Shown: piece after piece, positions 44,393-53,672 of the stretch | Layout of the letters: each line of letters opens with the position of its first letter | How positions within the stretch are numbered: position 1 is the first letter of the stretch | Assembly: GCF_003318255.1 (NCBI RefSeq) | Contig: NZ_QOCF01000028.1 | Coordinates: forward strand, 124,001-188,000 | From: Ruegeria sp. A3M17 | GTDB lineage: Bacteria; Pseudomonadota; Alphaproteobacteria; Rhodobacterales; Rhodobacteraceae | Direction of reading: 5' to 3' | Length of the DNA stretch: 64,000 nt | Notes under the pieces: generated by a model | Database searches by the model: none | What the model was told of the DNA's origin: nothing | Seen by the model: only the letters and a program-made list of their open reading frames with translations | Translations under genes and position numbers: made by a program

Positions 44393-45880
44393 TTACTCGG
44401 ACCAGCTGATTTGCGTCAGATCGATTGCGGCCGTGGGCGCGTTTTCCCACAGGCCCTGCACGCCCGCCTTGGCGACACCCAGCTTGGCCAGCTGGAACAG
44501 GTACCCGTTGACGAAATCGCTTGAGATCAGGCGCTGCGCCTCACCCATCAGACGGGTGCGTTCTTCGGGGTCCGTCGTCGAATTCAACGTGTCCATCAGC
44601 GCCTGGAAATCGGTGCTGTCATACTGGAAGTAATAGTCAGGACGCGCATAGATCCCGATATCCATAGGCTCGGTATGACTGACGATGGTCAGGCCAAAGT
44701 CCTTGCCCTTGAACACCGATTCCAACCATTGGGCCCATTCAACATTGATGATATTGGCCGTGATCCCGACCTCGGCCAGTTGGGCGGCCACAATCTCACC
44801 CCCGCGTCGGGCATACGAGGGCGGCGGCAAGTGCAGAGTCGTTTCAAACCCTTCCGCATACCCAGCATCGGCCAACATCTTGGCGGCCTTCTTGGGGTCG
44901 TAGGCCGAGTTCCCGGTCAAATCGACATAAGCCGGGTTGTGCGGCGCGAAATGGGTGCCGATGGGCGTGCCATAGCCAAACATTGCTCCATCGATGATCG
45001 CCTGACGGTCAATCGCGTGGGCCAATGCCTGACGCACTTGGATATCATCGAAGGGTGGCATCTTGTTATTGGTGGACAGAATGGTTTCCCCTTCGGTCGA
45101 GCCGACAAGCACCTGAAAGCGTGGATCAGCTTCAAATTGCGGCAGGTTTTCTGGCGCAGGGAAGTTGTCGAACACGTCGATATCCTCGGCCATCATAGCC
45201 GCAAATGCCGCTGTCGGGTCCGAGATAAATTTGAACGTAGCCGTCTCTAATTCAGGCTGATTGCCCCAATAGTCCGGGTTGCGATTCAGAGTGATACTGT
45301 CGCCCTGCACCCATTCACCAAAGGTAAAAGCGCCGGTTCCGACGGGGTTGGTCTTGATGCCCTCGATGCTTTCGGGCGCGACAATAACCGCATCACCCCA
45401 GGCCAGGTTGAACAGGAAGTTCCCGTTCGGCTCGGACAGGGTCACCTTGACGGTCAGCGGGTCGACCACCTCGATGTTTTCAATCCCGGCAAACAGGGCT
45501 TTTTGCGCATTTGCGCTATCCTCGGATCGGGCGCGGTCCAGGCTGAACTTGACGTCCTCGGCATCCATCGTGCTGCCGTCGTGGAAGGTCACCCCATCGT
45601 GCAGTTTGAAGGTATAGACCTTGCCATCTTCCGAGATTTCCCAACTTTCAGCCAGTCCGGGTACCACCGATCCGTCACCCATAAACCGGGTCAGGCCTTC
45701 GAAGATATTGGTGTAAACCACCGAATCGATGGCCTGCGCTGCGGCACTGGTCGGGTCCAGATGCGGCGGCTCTAGTTGCAACGCGATGGTAATGTCGGAT
45801 TTGGCGAAAACCTGTGTACCAAACAGGCTGGCGCTAACCGCCAGCACCGAGGCAAAGGACCGAAATGTCTGCTTTGTCAT
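44393..45880 (-). CDS. Peptide-type ABC transporter substrate-binding protein (SBP family 5)
   Basis: 495 residues. A signal peptide of about 26 residues (SVLAVSASLFGTQVFA), then the family-5 pattern: VVYTNIFEGLTRF, PGLAESWEISEDGKVYTFKLHDGVTFHDGSTMDAEDVKFSLDRA, and AMMAEDIDVFDNF. It binds a peptide, opine or similar small solute in the periplasm. First gene of the six-gene leftward operon. Confidence 0.94.
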   Translation of the reverse strand: MTKQTFRSFASVLAVSASLFGTQVFAKSDITIALQLEPPHLDPTSAAAQAIDSVVYTNIFEGLTRFMGDGSVVPGLAESWEISEDGKVYTFKLHDGVTFHDGSTMDAEDVKFSLDRARSEDSANAQKALFAGIENIEVVDPLTVKVTLSEPNGNFLFNLAWGDAVIVAPESIEGIKTNPVGTGAFTFGEWVQGDSITLNRNPDYWGNQPELETATFKFISDPTAAFAAMMAEDIDVFDNFPAPENLPQFEADPRFQVLVGSTEGETILSTNNKMPPFDDIQVRQALAHAIDRQAIIDGAMFGYGTPIGTHFAPHNPAYVDLTGNSAYDPKKAAKMLADAGYAEGFETTLHLPPPSYARRGGEIVAAQLAEVGITANIINVEWAQWLESVFKGKDFGLTIVSHTEPMDIGIYARPDYYFQYDSTDFQALMDTLNSTTDPEERTRLMGEAQRLISSDFVNGYLFQLAKLGVAKAGVQGLWENAPTAAIDLTQISWSE

Positions 45881-46049
45881 GTAAATTACTCCCCACTGAA
45901 AATGGAAACCTGCGTTTTTTTGGGCCGTACTGCACCCAACTTCCCTTTAAACCTTAGGTCATTCAAGGAAATGTTCGCGCAACCGGGGTTTCTATAGCCC
46001 GCTACGATCTGTTATGCCGCGCTGCAACATGACAACCGGAGGAGCGACA

Positions 46050-46889
46050 ATGAGCGCCACCGCCCGCAAAAAAGCCCCGAATGCCCAGGATATTCGCGCC
46101 CGCAAAGGCGGCGAGCCGCTGGTCAGCCTGACCGCCTATACCACGCCGATGGCGCGGCTGATGGATGATCATTGTGATTTTGTCTTGGTGGGCGACAGCG
46201 TCGGCATGGTGTTGCACGGGCTGGAATCAACGCTGGGTGTGACGATGGAGATGATGGTGATGCATGGTCAGGCCGTCGCGCGCGGCCTGGAAAGTGCGAT
46301 GATGGTCATCGACATGCCCTTCGCCAGTTACGAGCACTCGCCTGCCGAGGCATTCCGCAATGCCGCCCGGCTGATGTCCGAAACCAGCGCGGGCGCGGTC
46401 AAACTGGAAGGCGGAGTCGAGATGACCGAGACCATCCGCTTTCTGGTCAAGCGCGGGATTCCGGTGATGGCGCATATCGGCCTGACCCCACAGTCGATCA
46501 ACACACTTGGCGGATACAAAGTTCAGGGCCGCGACGAACAGGCCGAGGCTGTACTGGCCGATGCACGCGCTGTGGCCGAGGCGGGCGCGTTCTCAGTCGT
46601 TCTTGAAAAAGTACCGCAGAAGCTGGCCGATCAGATCACGGCTGAGATCGCGATCCCGACTATCGGAATCGGAGCCTCGGCTGGGTGCGACGGTCAGATT
46701 CTGGTTGTGGACGACATGGTTGGCTTTTTCACCGCCTTCAAACCGAAATTCGTCAAACGCTATGCTGAACTTGGCCCGTTGGCCGAAGCCGCCATCGCCG
46801 AATATGCCGCCGATGTGCGCGCACGAGCCTTCCCGGCGGCCGAACACGTCTTTTCCGATCAGGCCCCGATCAAAGGACCCAAGACATGA
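46050..46889 (+). CDS. panB: 3-methyl-2-oxobutanoate hydroxymethyltransferase
   Basis: 279 residues from ATG 46050 (GGAGGAG just before). [31 protein letters not shown] holds metal-binding Asp residues; [11 protein letters not shown] and [12 protein letters not shown] are PanB signatures. It adds a hydroxymethyl group from methylene-tetrahydrofolate to ketoisovalerate, the first step of pantothenate synthesis. It overlaps panC by four bases. Confidence 0.96.
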   Translation: MSATARKKAPNAQDIRARKGGEPLVSLTAYTTPMARLMDDHCDFVLVGDSVGMVLHGLESTLGVTMEMMVMHGQAVARGLESAMMVIDMPFASYEHSPAEAFRNAARLMSETSAGAVKLEGGVEMTETIRFLVKRGIPVMAHIGLTPQSINTLGGYKVQGRDEQAEAVLADARAVAEAGAFSVVLEKVPQKLADQITAEIAIPTIGIGASAGCDGQILVVDDMVGFFTAFKPKFVKRYAELGPLAEAAIAEYAADVRARAFPAAEHVFSDQAPIKGPKT

Positions 46890-47728
46890 CCGCCCCAATC
46901 TTTCGCCGTCTGGCCGACCTGCGTGCCTTGACTTCGAAATGGAAGCGGAAGGGTGAAGAGATCGGCGTGGTTCCGACCATGGGCGCGTTGCATCAGGGGC
47001 ACCTGTCACTGGTTGAGGCCGCCAAGACGGGTTGTGACCGGGTGATCGTCACGATCTTTGTAAACCCAAAACAGTTCAATAACCCCGAGGATCTGGCAAA
47101 GTACCCGCGTACTGAGAACGAGGATGCGCAGAAACTGGCCCCCTACGGCGTTGATGCGATCTATGTTCCGGAACCCGAAGAAATTTACCCACAGGGCTTT
47201 GCCACCACAGTTTCCGTCGCTGGCTTGACCGATGTGATGGAGGGCGAGTTCCGCCCCGGCCATTTCGACGGCGTTGCCACCGTCGTGGCCAAACTGTTCC
47301 TGCAAACGCAGGCGGATCGAGCCTATTTCGGGGAAAAAGACTATCAACAGCTGATGATCGTGACCCGAATGGCCCGCGATCTGGACATTCCGACCGAGGT
47401 TGTTGGATGCCCCACGGTGCGCGAGCCCTCTGGTCTGGCCATGTCCTCGCGCAATCTGCGTCTGTCGCCCGAGGGGCTGGATATTGCCGCCCACAAAAAC
47501 CGGATCATGCAGGAATTGGCGGCTGCCTTGAAAGACGGCGCGCAGTTTGGTCCTTTGGCGGCACAGGCCGAGATCGATCTGTTGGCCGCCGGTTTCACGC
47601 AGTTGGAATATATTCAATTGCGGTGTGCCGAAACGCTGGACCCGATGACCCTCGCAAACCGGCCCGCCCGGCTGTTTGCCGCAGCCTGGGCGGATGACGT
47701 GCGACTGATCGACAATATTCCTGTCTGA
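46886..47728 (+). CDS. panC: Pantoate-beta-alanine ligase
   Basis: 280 residues. [15 protein letters not shown] contains the HxGH nucleotide-binding motif; [30 protein letters not shown]-type segment ([11 protein letters not shown]) and SSRN follow. It joins pantoate and beta-alanine with ATP to pantothenate. Cotranscribed with panB. Confidence 0.96.
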   Translation: MTAPIFRRLADLRALTSKWKRKGEEIGVVPTMGALHQGHLSLVEAAKTGCDRVIVTIFVNPKQFNNPEDLAKYPRTENEDAQKLAPYGVDAIYVPEPEEIYPQGFATTVSVAGLTDVMEGEFRPGHFDGVATVVAKLFLQTQADRAYFGEKDYQQLMIVTRMARDLDIPTEVVGCPTVREPSGLAMSSRNLRLSPEGLDIAAHKNRIMQELAAALKDGAQFGPLAAQAEIDLLAAGFTQLEYIQLRCAETLDPMTLANRPARLFAAAWADDVRLIDNIPV

Positions 47729-47795
47729 ACGCTCTGGCACGTTCGTCATTGTTTGCGCTAAAGTCCCGCCAAACCAAACGACGGGGGGCGCAGGC

Positions 47796-49274
47796 GTGAC
47801 CTACATTCTTGCCATTGATCAGGGCACCACATCATCGCGGGCAATTCTGTTCGACGCAGAGATGCAGCGCACAGGCACCGCGCAGCACGAATTCACTCAG
47901 CACTTCCCGCAGGAAGGCTGGGTCGAACATGATGCCGAGGAAATCTGGGACAGCGTCCTGCGTGTGTGCCGCGAGGTTATGGACGGTGTCGGGGTAACCT
48001 CTGATCAGATCGCGGGCATCGGCATCACTAACCAGCGCGAAACAACAGTAGTTTGGGACCGCGCTACTGGCGCGCCAATCCACAACGCGATCGTCTGGCA
48101 GGACCGCCGTACCACCGAGATCTGCGCGCGTTACAAGCAGGCCGGGTGCGAGGATGACGTGACCGCCCAGACCGGGCTGCTGCTGGACCCCTATTTCTCG
48201 GGCACCAAAGTTAAATGGTTGCTGGACACCGTGCCTGGTGCGCGGGACCGGGCCGAGGCCGGAGAGCTGATGTTCGGCACCATCGACAGTTTCCTGATCT
48301 GGCGCCTGACCGAGGGGCGCAGCCACGTCACCGACGCCACCAACGCGGCGCGTACGCTTTTGTTCGACATCCACAAGGGCGAATGGAGCACCGAAATCTG
48401 TGATCTGCTGGACGTGCCGATGAACATGCTGCCCGAGGTGCATGATTGCGCCTCGGATTTCGGAAATACGACTCTATTTGGGGGGAATATCCCGATTCTT
48501 GGTGTTGCCGGTGATCAACAGGCCGCCACCATCGGTCAGGCCTGCTTCCAACCCGGCATGATGAAATCCACCTATGGCACCGGTTGTTTTGCTCTTCTGA
48601 ACACAGGGGATAAGCCGGTCGAGTCGAAGAACCGCCTGTTGACGACCATCGCCTATCAATTGGACGGTAAAAGAACCTATGCGCTGGAAGGGTCGATCTT
48701 TGTGGCCGGGGCTGCCGTGCAATGGCTGCGCGATGCATTGCAGATCATCGAGAGCGCCCCGGAAAGTGGCGAGCTGGCCCAAAAGGCAGACCCGAACCAG
48801 CATGTCGTGCTGGTGCCCGCCTTTACCGGCCTCGGCGCGCCTTACTGGAAACCGGATTGCCGGGGCGCGGTGTTCGGTCTGACCCGGAATTCAGGCCGTG
48901 CCGAATTTGCCAAGGCCACGCTGGAAAGTATCGCATACCAGACGCGCGATCTGTGGCACGCCATGCAGGGCGACTGGGGTGCAGATACCGACGTTATCCT
49001 GCGTGTGGACGGTGGCGCCAGCGCGTCGAACTGGGCGATGCAGGGATTGTCGGATTACCTGGGCGCCGAGGTCGACCGGCCGGTAATGCAGGAAACCACT
49101 GCATTAGGCGCGGCTTGGCTGGCCGGTATGCGCGCAGGCGTTTACCCGGACCAACAGGGATTTGCGGAAACTTGGGCGTTGGATCGCCGGTTCGAACCGG
49201 AACTTTCTGCCAAAGAGCGTGATGCCGCCTATGACCGCTGGAAACGTGCGGTGTCAGCTGCGATGGCGTTCTGA
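47796..49274 (+). CDS. glpK: Glycerol kinase
   Basis: 492 residues from GTG 47796 (GGGGGG upstream). [16 protein letters not shown] is the FGGY N-terminal phosphate loop; [25 protein letters not shown] and [15 protein letters not shown] follow. It phosphorylates glycerol to glycerol 3-phosphate. glpF and glpD are not adjacent. A perfect hairpin after its stop overlaps the end of convergent smpB. Confidence 0.95.
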   Translation: MTYILAIDQGTTSSRAILFDAEMQRTGTAQHEFTQHFPQEGWVEHDAEEIWDSVLRVCREVMDGVGVTSDQIAGIGITNQRETTVVWDRATGAPIHNAIVWQDRRTTEICARYKQAGCEDDVTAQTGLLLDPYFSGTKVKWLLDTVPGARDRAEAGELMFGTIDSFLIWRLTEGRSHVTDATNAARTLLFDIHKGEWSTEICDLLDVPMNMLPEVHDCASDFGNTTLFGGNIPILGVAGDQQAATIGQACFQPGMMKSTYGTGCFALLNTGDKPVESKNRLLTTIAYQLDGKRTYALEGSIFVAGAAVQWLRDALQIIESAPESGELAQKADPNQHVVLVPAFTGLGAPYWKPDCRGAVFGLTRNSGRAEFAKATLESIAYQTRDLWHAMQGDWGADTDVILRVDGGASASNWAMQGLSDYLGAEVDRPVMQETTALGAAWLAGMRAGVYPDQQGFAETWALDRRFEPELSAKERDAAYDRWKRAVSAAMAF

Positions 49275-49280
49275 GAGGTA

Positions 49281-49304
49281 TGAAGGATCAGCTATGATCC
49301 TTCA
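49281..49304. terminator. Hairpin between glpK and smpB
   Basis: TGAAGGATCA (49281-49290) and TGATCCTTCA (49295-49304) are perfect 10-bp arms around a four-base loop, starting seven bases after the glpK stop and covering the last codons and stop of smpB. Neither side has a T-run, so it is a weak shared terminator or 3'-end structure. Confidence 0.5.
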
Positions 49305-49764
49305 TCAATCGCTGCTTTTGACGTGACCAGTCACGCTTGGCCTGGGTTTCGCGCTTATCATGGTTCTTCTTACCCTTGGCGATACCGATTTTGATCTTGG
49401 CCTTGCCCTTGTGGTTGAAATACAAAACCAGCGGCACCAGCGTCATGCCTTTGCGCTGGGTCGCGTTCCACAGGTTCGACAATTCCTTGCGTGACACCAG
49501 CAGTTTGCGCCGACGGCGTTCCTCGTGCTTGAACGATTTGGCTTGCTCGTAGGGGGCGATATAGCTGTTCACCAGCCACAGCTCGCCATCATCGACCGAG
49601 GCATAGCTTTCGGCGATGTTCGTCCCACCTACACGCAGGGATTTGACCTCGGACCCTTCCAGCATGATGCCGCACTCAAGATCGTCCTCGATTGCGTAAT
49701 CGAAGCGCGCGCGCCGGTTTTCGGCGATGACTTTGTAATTCGGGTCTGTCTTTTGTTTAGCCAT
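49288..49764 (-). CDS. smpB: SsrA-binding protein SmpB
   Basis: 158 residues. [29 protein letters not shown] and ALGK-type [34 protein letters not shown] are diagnostic. SmpB carries tmRNA to stalled ribosomes in trans-translation. ssrA itself is not in the window. A second rescue factor gene, arfB, lies 3.2 kb away. Confidence 0.96.
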   Translation of the reverse strand: MAKQKTDPNYKVIAENRRARFDYAIEDDLECGIMLEGSEVKSLRVGGTNIAESYASVDDGELWLVNSYIAPYEQAKSFKHEERRRRKLLVSRKELSNLWNATQRKGMTLVPLVLYFNHKGKAKIKIGIAKGKKNHDKRETQAKRDWSRQKQRLMKDHS

Positions 49765-49811
49765 GACGCGTTGATCTATGCGGCTTGGGCGGCCCTTGCA
49801 AGGCGTAGCCG

Positions 49812-50354
49812 TCAGGAGGTGGCTGAGATAATCAGATCAGGTCCGAAAATCGTGTCGGCGTGATTGTGCAAATAGATCTTGAGCCACGGTGTGAATCGCT
49901 CGGGGTAACGCTGCACTTCGGCCAGAAGATCATGGTAATCGACCCATCGAATTTCCATGACCTCTTCCGGGTTGGGCTCAATCTTCAGCGGGCCGCGCAC
50001 ATGGGCCAGAAAGATGTCGACAACTTCATGCTCGATCATGTTGTTGCCGACATCGGCGTGATACTCCAGCCGGTGACGGTATTCCGGGTAAAGCCCGGTA
50101 ATTCCCAATTCCTCACGCAGCCGGCGAACGGCGCAGACAGACGGTGTCTCGCCCCAGTCGGGATGGGTACAGCAGGTATTCGCCCACAGGCCAGGGGTAT
50201 GATATTTACCCAAAGCCCGACGTTGCATCAAAATTTCGGTCCCGCGCACGACAAAGACCGACACCGCCTTGTGCCGCAGGCCTTTTTCATGCGCCTCAAG
50301 CTTGTCAACTGGGGTCAACTCGCCATCAACCCAGGCCGGGATCATGATTCCCAT
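49812..50354 (-). CDS. idi: Isopentenyl-diphosphate delta-isomerase, type I
   Basis: 180 residues from ATG 50354 (AGGAG eight bases before; Met at 50345 is an alternative). A Nudix fold with active-site Cys in WANTCCTHP and the catalytic glutamate in the Nudix-like [18 protein letters not shown] at the start. It interconverts IPP and DMAPP for isoprenoids. The upstream in-frame extension lacks similarity. Confidence 0.93.
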   Translation of the reverse strand: MGIMIPAWVDGELTPVDKLEAHEKGLRHKAVSVFVVRGTEILMQRRALGKYHTPGLWANTCCTHPDWGETPSVCAVRRLREELGITGLYPEYRHRLEYHADVGNNMIEHEVVDIFLAHVRGPLKIEPNPEEVMEIRWVDYHDLLAEVQRYPERFTPWLKIYLHNHADTIFGPDLIISATS

Positions 50355-50506
50355 CTGTCGTCTCCTGCTGCCGATCCACCCGAAGGGCCGGAAATTCGAA
50401 ATTGGCTGCCACCGGGTCGGCTTGGCTCTGCGAATTTTTGCGTGCAATGCATGAAATACCGCGCGCTTTCAAATTGGCGCTGTTCAACGCGGTTATCAAG
50501 CGCACG

Positions 50507-50533
50507 AAAGGCCGCAGGGGCTGCGGCCTTTTG
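50507..50533. terminator. Terminator of the cytochrome c gene
   Basis: AAAGGCCGCA (50507-50516) and TGCGGCCTTT (50522-50531) form a 10-bp stem with a GGGGC loop, 29 bp past the cytochrome c stop (minus strand). T-runs are short on both sides. Confidence 0.75.
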
Positions 50534-50561
50534 TAACCTAAACGGTGTTTGGTCTGCGGCT

Positions 50562-50975
50562 TTATTCGCCAGAAACGCTTACGATATAGGCGTAAACATC
50601 CTCGGCACCCTTCTTCAGCTTGAACGTCATTTTGGATTTGGCCGAGGTTTCACCCAGATAATCTTTCAGAAACGCCTTGGGATCCTTCGCATATTCAACG
50701 AATGTCGTTTCGTCCCAAACCAGACCGTTTTCACCAGCGGCAACGATGCTGTCGCCATATTTGAACTCTTCGACAGTGCCCGCGGTCCGGCCTGCAACCC
50801 CATAAAGGTTCGGACCGGTTTTACCGCCCTTTACGATGACTTCACCCTCAGGATCGGCAATCTGATGACAGGATTTGCACTTGTTGAAGGTTTTCTTTCC
50901 GGCTTCGGCGTCTCCTTCGGCATATGCGGGAAGGGCCAGAAGGCCGACGATTGCGGTCGCGATAATGCGATTCAT
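50562..50975 (-). CDS. Class I c-type cytochrome (cytochrome c2/c550-like)
   Basis: 137 residues from ATG 50975 (GGAG upstream). A 19-residue signal peptide ends in AYA; haem is bound by CKSCH (Cys33, Cys36, His37) and Met116 (SKMTFKL) is the likely sixth ligand. It is a periplasmic one-haem electron carrier, perhaps between the bc1 complex and an oxidase. Confidence 0.92.
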   Translation of the reverse strand: MNRIIATAIVGLLALPAYAEGDAEAGKKTFNKCKSCHQIADPEGEVIVKGGKTGPNLYGVAGRTAGTVEEFKYGDSIVAAGENGLVWDETTFVEYAKDPKAFLKDYLGETSAKSKMTFKLKKGAEDVYAYIVSVSGE

Positions 50976-51103
50976 AACTTTTGCTCCGATACGAATTGGC
51001 TGCACCGAATGGACCGTCGGCGCAAAAAAGAGTCAACGCGCAGATTGCCGCGCGAGGGCACTGTGCCACTGCGGCATATAGGCCGTCCTTAACTTAAGTC
51101 ATG

Positions 51104-52102
51104 TCAGCCGGACCAACAGGGTAAAAGATCCCCCGGCGCTGGCGAGGCAAGATATACGGCCCGAGCAATCGCCCGCGACAGACAGATCGAAGCCATATGG
51201 CCAAGAAGCCCCAGTTCAGCCTCTGGAAGGTCGTGATTGCCTGTGCTGACGCCGAACACCAGATCGCCATCGCCTGGTGTGTGCGCGGGAACAATCGCCC
51301 GCGCGATTCCGTCATGGGCGGCCACCGCCAATCTATGGCATTGCGGCTTGGACAGCGCCGCGTCAGTGGCGACAATCGCGATGGTGGTGTTGGCCTTGTC
51401 CGGCTGGGCAGATCGCATTGCCTCGGCCTTGCGGCTGGCCAAGACTCGACCAAGACCTGCGATGGAATCAGGCCCTAAACTGCCAAATTCGTCATCAAGT
51501 TCAAACGGTGCAGCCCAGAAATGACGATCACCGGGCGTAGTGACGCTGCCGAGAGGGTTGGCCGCGACCAATGCGCCAACGGTGACCCCGTTTTCCATCA
51601 CAAACGAGGCAGATCCCAGCCCGCCCTTGTGCATGGCAGCCAACGCACCAGTACCTGCTCCAGCGGTGCCCAGATCGAACTGATCGGACGCGTCCTCGAA
51701 TGCGCGGCGCCCCAGCGCGCGATAAGGATTCTCGGCCCAGGCTTTGTCGCCGCCGTTAAGCAGGTCAAACAGGATCGCACCCGGAACGATGGGGACGACT
51801 ATACTGCCAACCTCAAACCCGCGGTGTTGCGCCCTAAGCGCGTCAGCTACCCCGGAACAGGCGTCCAGGCCAAAGGCCGAGCCACCGGATAGAACGATGG
51901 CATCCACGCGCGACACAGATTTGTCAGGCGCAAGCAGGTCGGTTTCCCGCGTGCCCGGCGCTCCACCCATCACATGAACGGACGCCGTAAAGGGTTCAGG
52001 TGCAGTCAGAACGGTTGCGCCGGATTTGAGCGCATCATCCTGAGCGTTTCCTACCAAAAGGCCGGGGACATCGGTGATCAGGTTTCGGGGTCCGGGAATC
52101 AT
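51104..52102 (-). CDS. P1 family Ntn-hydrolase (DmpA/NylC-like)
   Basis: 332 residues. The segment KANTTIAIVATDAALSKPQ holds the expected autocleavage bond Asn238-Thr239, with Thr239 as the new N-terminal nucleophile, as in 6-aminohexanoate oligomer hydrolase NylC. Upstream, LSGGSAFGLDACSGV and AGTGALAAMHKGGLGSAS are conserved in this family. Natural substrates are unknown; relatives cleave beta-aminopeptides or nylon oligomers. No signal peptide, so cytoplasmic. Confidence 0.85.
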   Translation of the reverse strand: MIPGPRNLITDVPGLLVGNAQDDALKSGATVLTAPEPFTASVHVMGGAPGTRETDLLAPDKSVSRVDAIVLSGGSAFGLDACSGVADALRAQHRGFEVGSIVVPIVPGAILFDLLNGGDKAWAENPYRALGRRAFEDASDQFDLGTAGAGTGALAAMHKGGLGSASFVMENGVTVGALVAANPLGSVTTPGDRHFWAAPFELDDEFGSLGPDSIAGLGRVLASRKAEAMRSAQPDKANTTIAIVATDAALSKPQCHRLAVAAHDGIARAIVPAHTPGDGDLVFGVSTGNHDLPEAELGLLGHMASICLSRAIARAVYLASPAPGDLLPCWSG

Positions 52103-52144
52103 TGCTTTGTCAGGTGTTGGAGCAGAAGAGCGCGCAGGCGCGCT

Positions 52145-52178
52145 GCCTCCGGCGGGGATATTTCTTGCCAGATGAAGA
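52145..52178. repeat. Candidate dispersed intergenic repeat
   Basis: GCCTCCGGCGGGGATATTT (52145-52163) followed by CTTGCCAGATGAAGA resembles a short intergenic element that I recall seeing many times in Roseobacter genomes near gene ends. A short palindrome AGCGCGCAGGCGCGCT-like stretch lies just before it. Only one copy is present in this window. Confidence 0.4.
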
Positions 52179-52183
52179 GAGGA

Positions 52184-52930
52184 TCAGATGCAGCGGCCAC
52201 CGTCGACCTCCAAAGCTGTGCCGGTGATCATGCTGGCCTCGTCGGAACATAAGAAACAGGCGGCGTTGGCCATATCCTCGGGTGTCGAGAAACGACCCAG
52301 AGGGATGGTCGACAGGAACTTGGCGCGAATTTCAGGTGTATCCTCGCCCATGAAGGACTTGAGCAGCGGCGTTTCCCCTGCAACCGGGCAGATGGCGTTT
52401 ACCCGGACACCCGATGGGGCCAGTTCGACTGCCATGGTCTTGGTCGCGGTGATCATCCAACCCTTGGAGGCGTTGTACCAGTTGAGATTCGGACGCGGCG
52501 ACAGGCCAGCGGTCGAGGCCACGTTCAGGATCGCGCCGGTACCACGCGATTTCATATGCGGAACCAATGCACGGGCCGTTAGATAGACAGATTTCATGTT
52601 CACGTTGAAAACGCGGTCGAAATCCTCTTCGCTCACATCCTCCAGCGGGGTGGGAAGGTGGGTGACGCCGGCGTTGTTAACTAGGATATCGAGATGCCCC
52701 AGTCGATCAAAGGCTGCGTCTGCCATCGCCTCAACCGATGCGCCGTTGGCCAGATCGACCTGATGTGCAAAGGCGTTCGGGCCCAATTGATTGGCCTGAA
52801 CCTCGGCCGCATCACCGTTGATATCGGCGATCATGACGCGGGCGCCCTCGGACAGGAATTTCCGCGCGATCCCGGCACCAAAGCCTGATGCGCTACCGGT
52901 CACGATTGCGGTTTTTCCCTCTAACCTCAT
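52184..52930 (-). CDS. SDR-family oxidoreductase (3-ketoacyl reductase/glucose dehydrogenase type)
   Basis: 248 residues from ATG 52930 (AAGGA upstream; TTG 52946 is not a likely start). Cofactor loop TGSASGFGAG, NNAG, the YxxxK site in WYNASKG, and CPVAGETPLL after it. Ends in DGGRCI. Closest in style to FabG-like or 2,5-diketo/3-oxo reductases; substrate unknown. Followed by the candidate repeat at 52145-52178 and then, on the same strand, the P1 hydrolase. Confidence 0.9.
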   Translation of the reverse strand: MRLEGKTAIVTGSASGFGAGIARKFLSEGARVMIADINGDAAEVQANQLGPNAFAHQVDLANGASVEAMADAAFDRLGHLDILVNNAGVTHLPTPLEDVSEEDFDRVFNVNMKSVYLTARALVPHMKSRGTGAILNVASTAGLSPRPNLNWYNASKGWMITATKTMAVELAPSGVRVNAICPVAGETPLLKSFMGEDTPEIRAKFLSTIPLGRFSTPEDMANAACFLCSDEASMITGTALEVDGGRCI

Positions 52931-52990
52931 GATCTTGTCCTTTTGCAACTGCGCAAAATCAGAGTAGCGATGCGCCGCAAAGATACCAGA

Positions 52991-53410
52991 TCAATCTTCG
53001 GGTATCTTACCGCGCAGGGCTTTGACGTCTGAGCGTGCCTTTTTGGAAGCCAGACGTCGCTTGACCGAACCGTAGGTGGGTTTGGTGGCGATACGGCGCT
53101 TGGGTTTAACCATAGCGCGGGTGATCAGCTCGGCCAGCCGGTTGCGGGCAATTTCCCGGTTGCGCGCCTGGCTGCGGGTTTCGTCGCATTGAATGATGAT
53201 CGCGCCCTCTTTGGTCCAGCGTCGCCCCGCCAGCCGCTTGAGCCGCGATTTGACCGGATCAGGCAAAGAGGGTGAGCGCGCCGCCTCGAACCTCAATTCG
53301 ACGGCGGTGGACACCTTGTTCACGTTCTGCCCGCCGGGACCCGACGAGCGCACAAAGCTTTCGGACATTTCCCAGTCTTGCAGGGTGATATCATCGGTGA
53401 TGCGCAACAT
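52991..53410 (-). CDS. arfB: Alternative ribosome-rescue factor B (YaeJ-like release factor)
   Basis: 139 residues from ATG 53410. The GGQ motif is in SSGPGGQNVNKVSTAVELRF; the C-terminus is a basic tail (KPKRRIATKPTYGSVKRRLASKKARSDVKAL) that enters the empty mRNA channel in ArfB. It frees stalled ribosomes by hydrolysing peptidyl-tRNA. A strong minus-strand terminator ends only 24 bp before the start, leaving no room for a separate promoter downstream of it. Confidence 0.93.
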   Translation of the reverse strand: MLRITDDITLQDWEMSESFVRSSGPGGQNVNKVSTAVELRFEAARSPSLPDPVKSRLKRLAGRRWTKEGAIIIQCDETRSQARNREIARNRLAELITRAMVKPKRRIATKPTYGSVKRRLASKKARSDVKALRGKIPED

Positions 53411-53433
53411 GAGGCTGACCTTACAGGCCTGAT

Positions 53434-53472
53434 CCAAAAACAAAAAGGGCCGCCCCGCATGGGACGGCCCTT
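53434..53472 (-). terminator. Terminator/attenuator upstream of arfB
   Basis: On the minus strand, AAGGGCCG (53472-53465) pairs with CGGCCCTT (53452-53445), with an inner CCC/GGG stem around a four-base loop and one mismatch, followed by a U-run (53444-53434, UUUGUUUUUGG). This is a good intrinsic terminator. It lies between an 18-codon ORF and arfB on the same strand, so arfB expression must depend on readthrough. Confidence 0.85.
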
Positions 53473-53542
53473 CGAAAGCTCAGGAGGTTGGGTCGGTTAG
53501 ATCAATCGACCAGCCGGAGCGAGCGCTCCGCCAAGGGCTGCC

Positions 53543-53599
53543 TTAACAGGCGATCCCCCCGGTTGTTCCAACACCTCTCTCCAATCCCTTTCTCGACAT
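53543..53599 (-). CDS. 18-residue leader peptide upstream of arfB
   Basis: ATG at 53597-53599, stop TAA at 53543-53545, product MSRKGLERGVGTTGGIAC. The Shine-Dalgarno sequence is exceptional: GAAAGGAGGTGATCC (53615-53601) is the near-perfect complement of the 16S rRNA 3' end, with AGGAGG at a seven-base spacing. After the stop, CGGAGCGCTCGCTCCG can fold, then ACCTCCT (53488-53482) can pair with the SD, and then the terminator before arfB follows. The peptide is too short to be an enzyme; a regulatory leader is more likely. Confidence 0.6.
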   Translation of the reverse strand: MSRKGLERGVGTTGGIAC

Positions 53600-53600
53600 T

Positions 53601-53615
53601 GGATCACCTCCTTTC
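53601..53615 (-). promoter_or_regulatory. Near-perfect ribosome binding site of the leader ORF
   Basis: On the minus strand GAAAGGAGGTGATCC is complementary to the 3' end of 16S rRNA over about 13 bases. ACCTCCT at 53488-53482 can sequester its AGGAGGT core in the transcript. Confidence 0.8.
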
Positions 53616-53672
53616 AATCTGTTTCCGTTACCCGAAATCGTGCCACGAGTTGCACGAAACTCAAAGCGTTTT

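Noticed and set aside
49860-51092. A 410-residue open frame on the plus strand across idi and the cytochrome c gene.
   Set aside because: It is antisense to two well-conserved genes and their intergenic region, with no domain similarity; a by-product of high GC.
52131-52144. GC palindrome (AGCGCGC...GCGCGCT) as a terminator.
   Set aside because: The gap between arms is only two bases, too short for a hairpin, and no T-run follows.
53600-53615. Plus-strand GGATCACCTCCTTTC looks like the 3' end of 16S rRNA.
   Set aside because: Only 15 bases match and there is no rRNA sequence around it; on the minus strand it is a ribosome binding site seven bases before an ATG.
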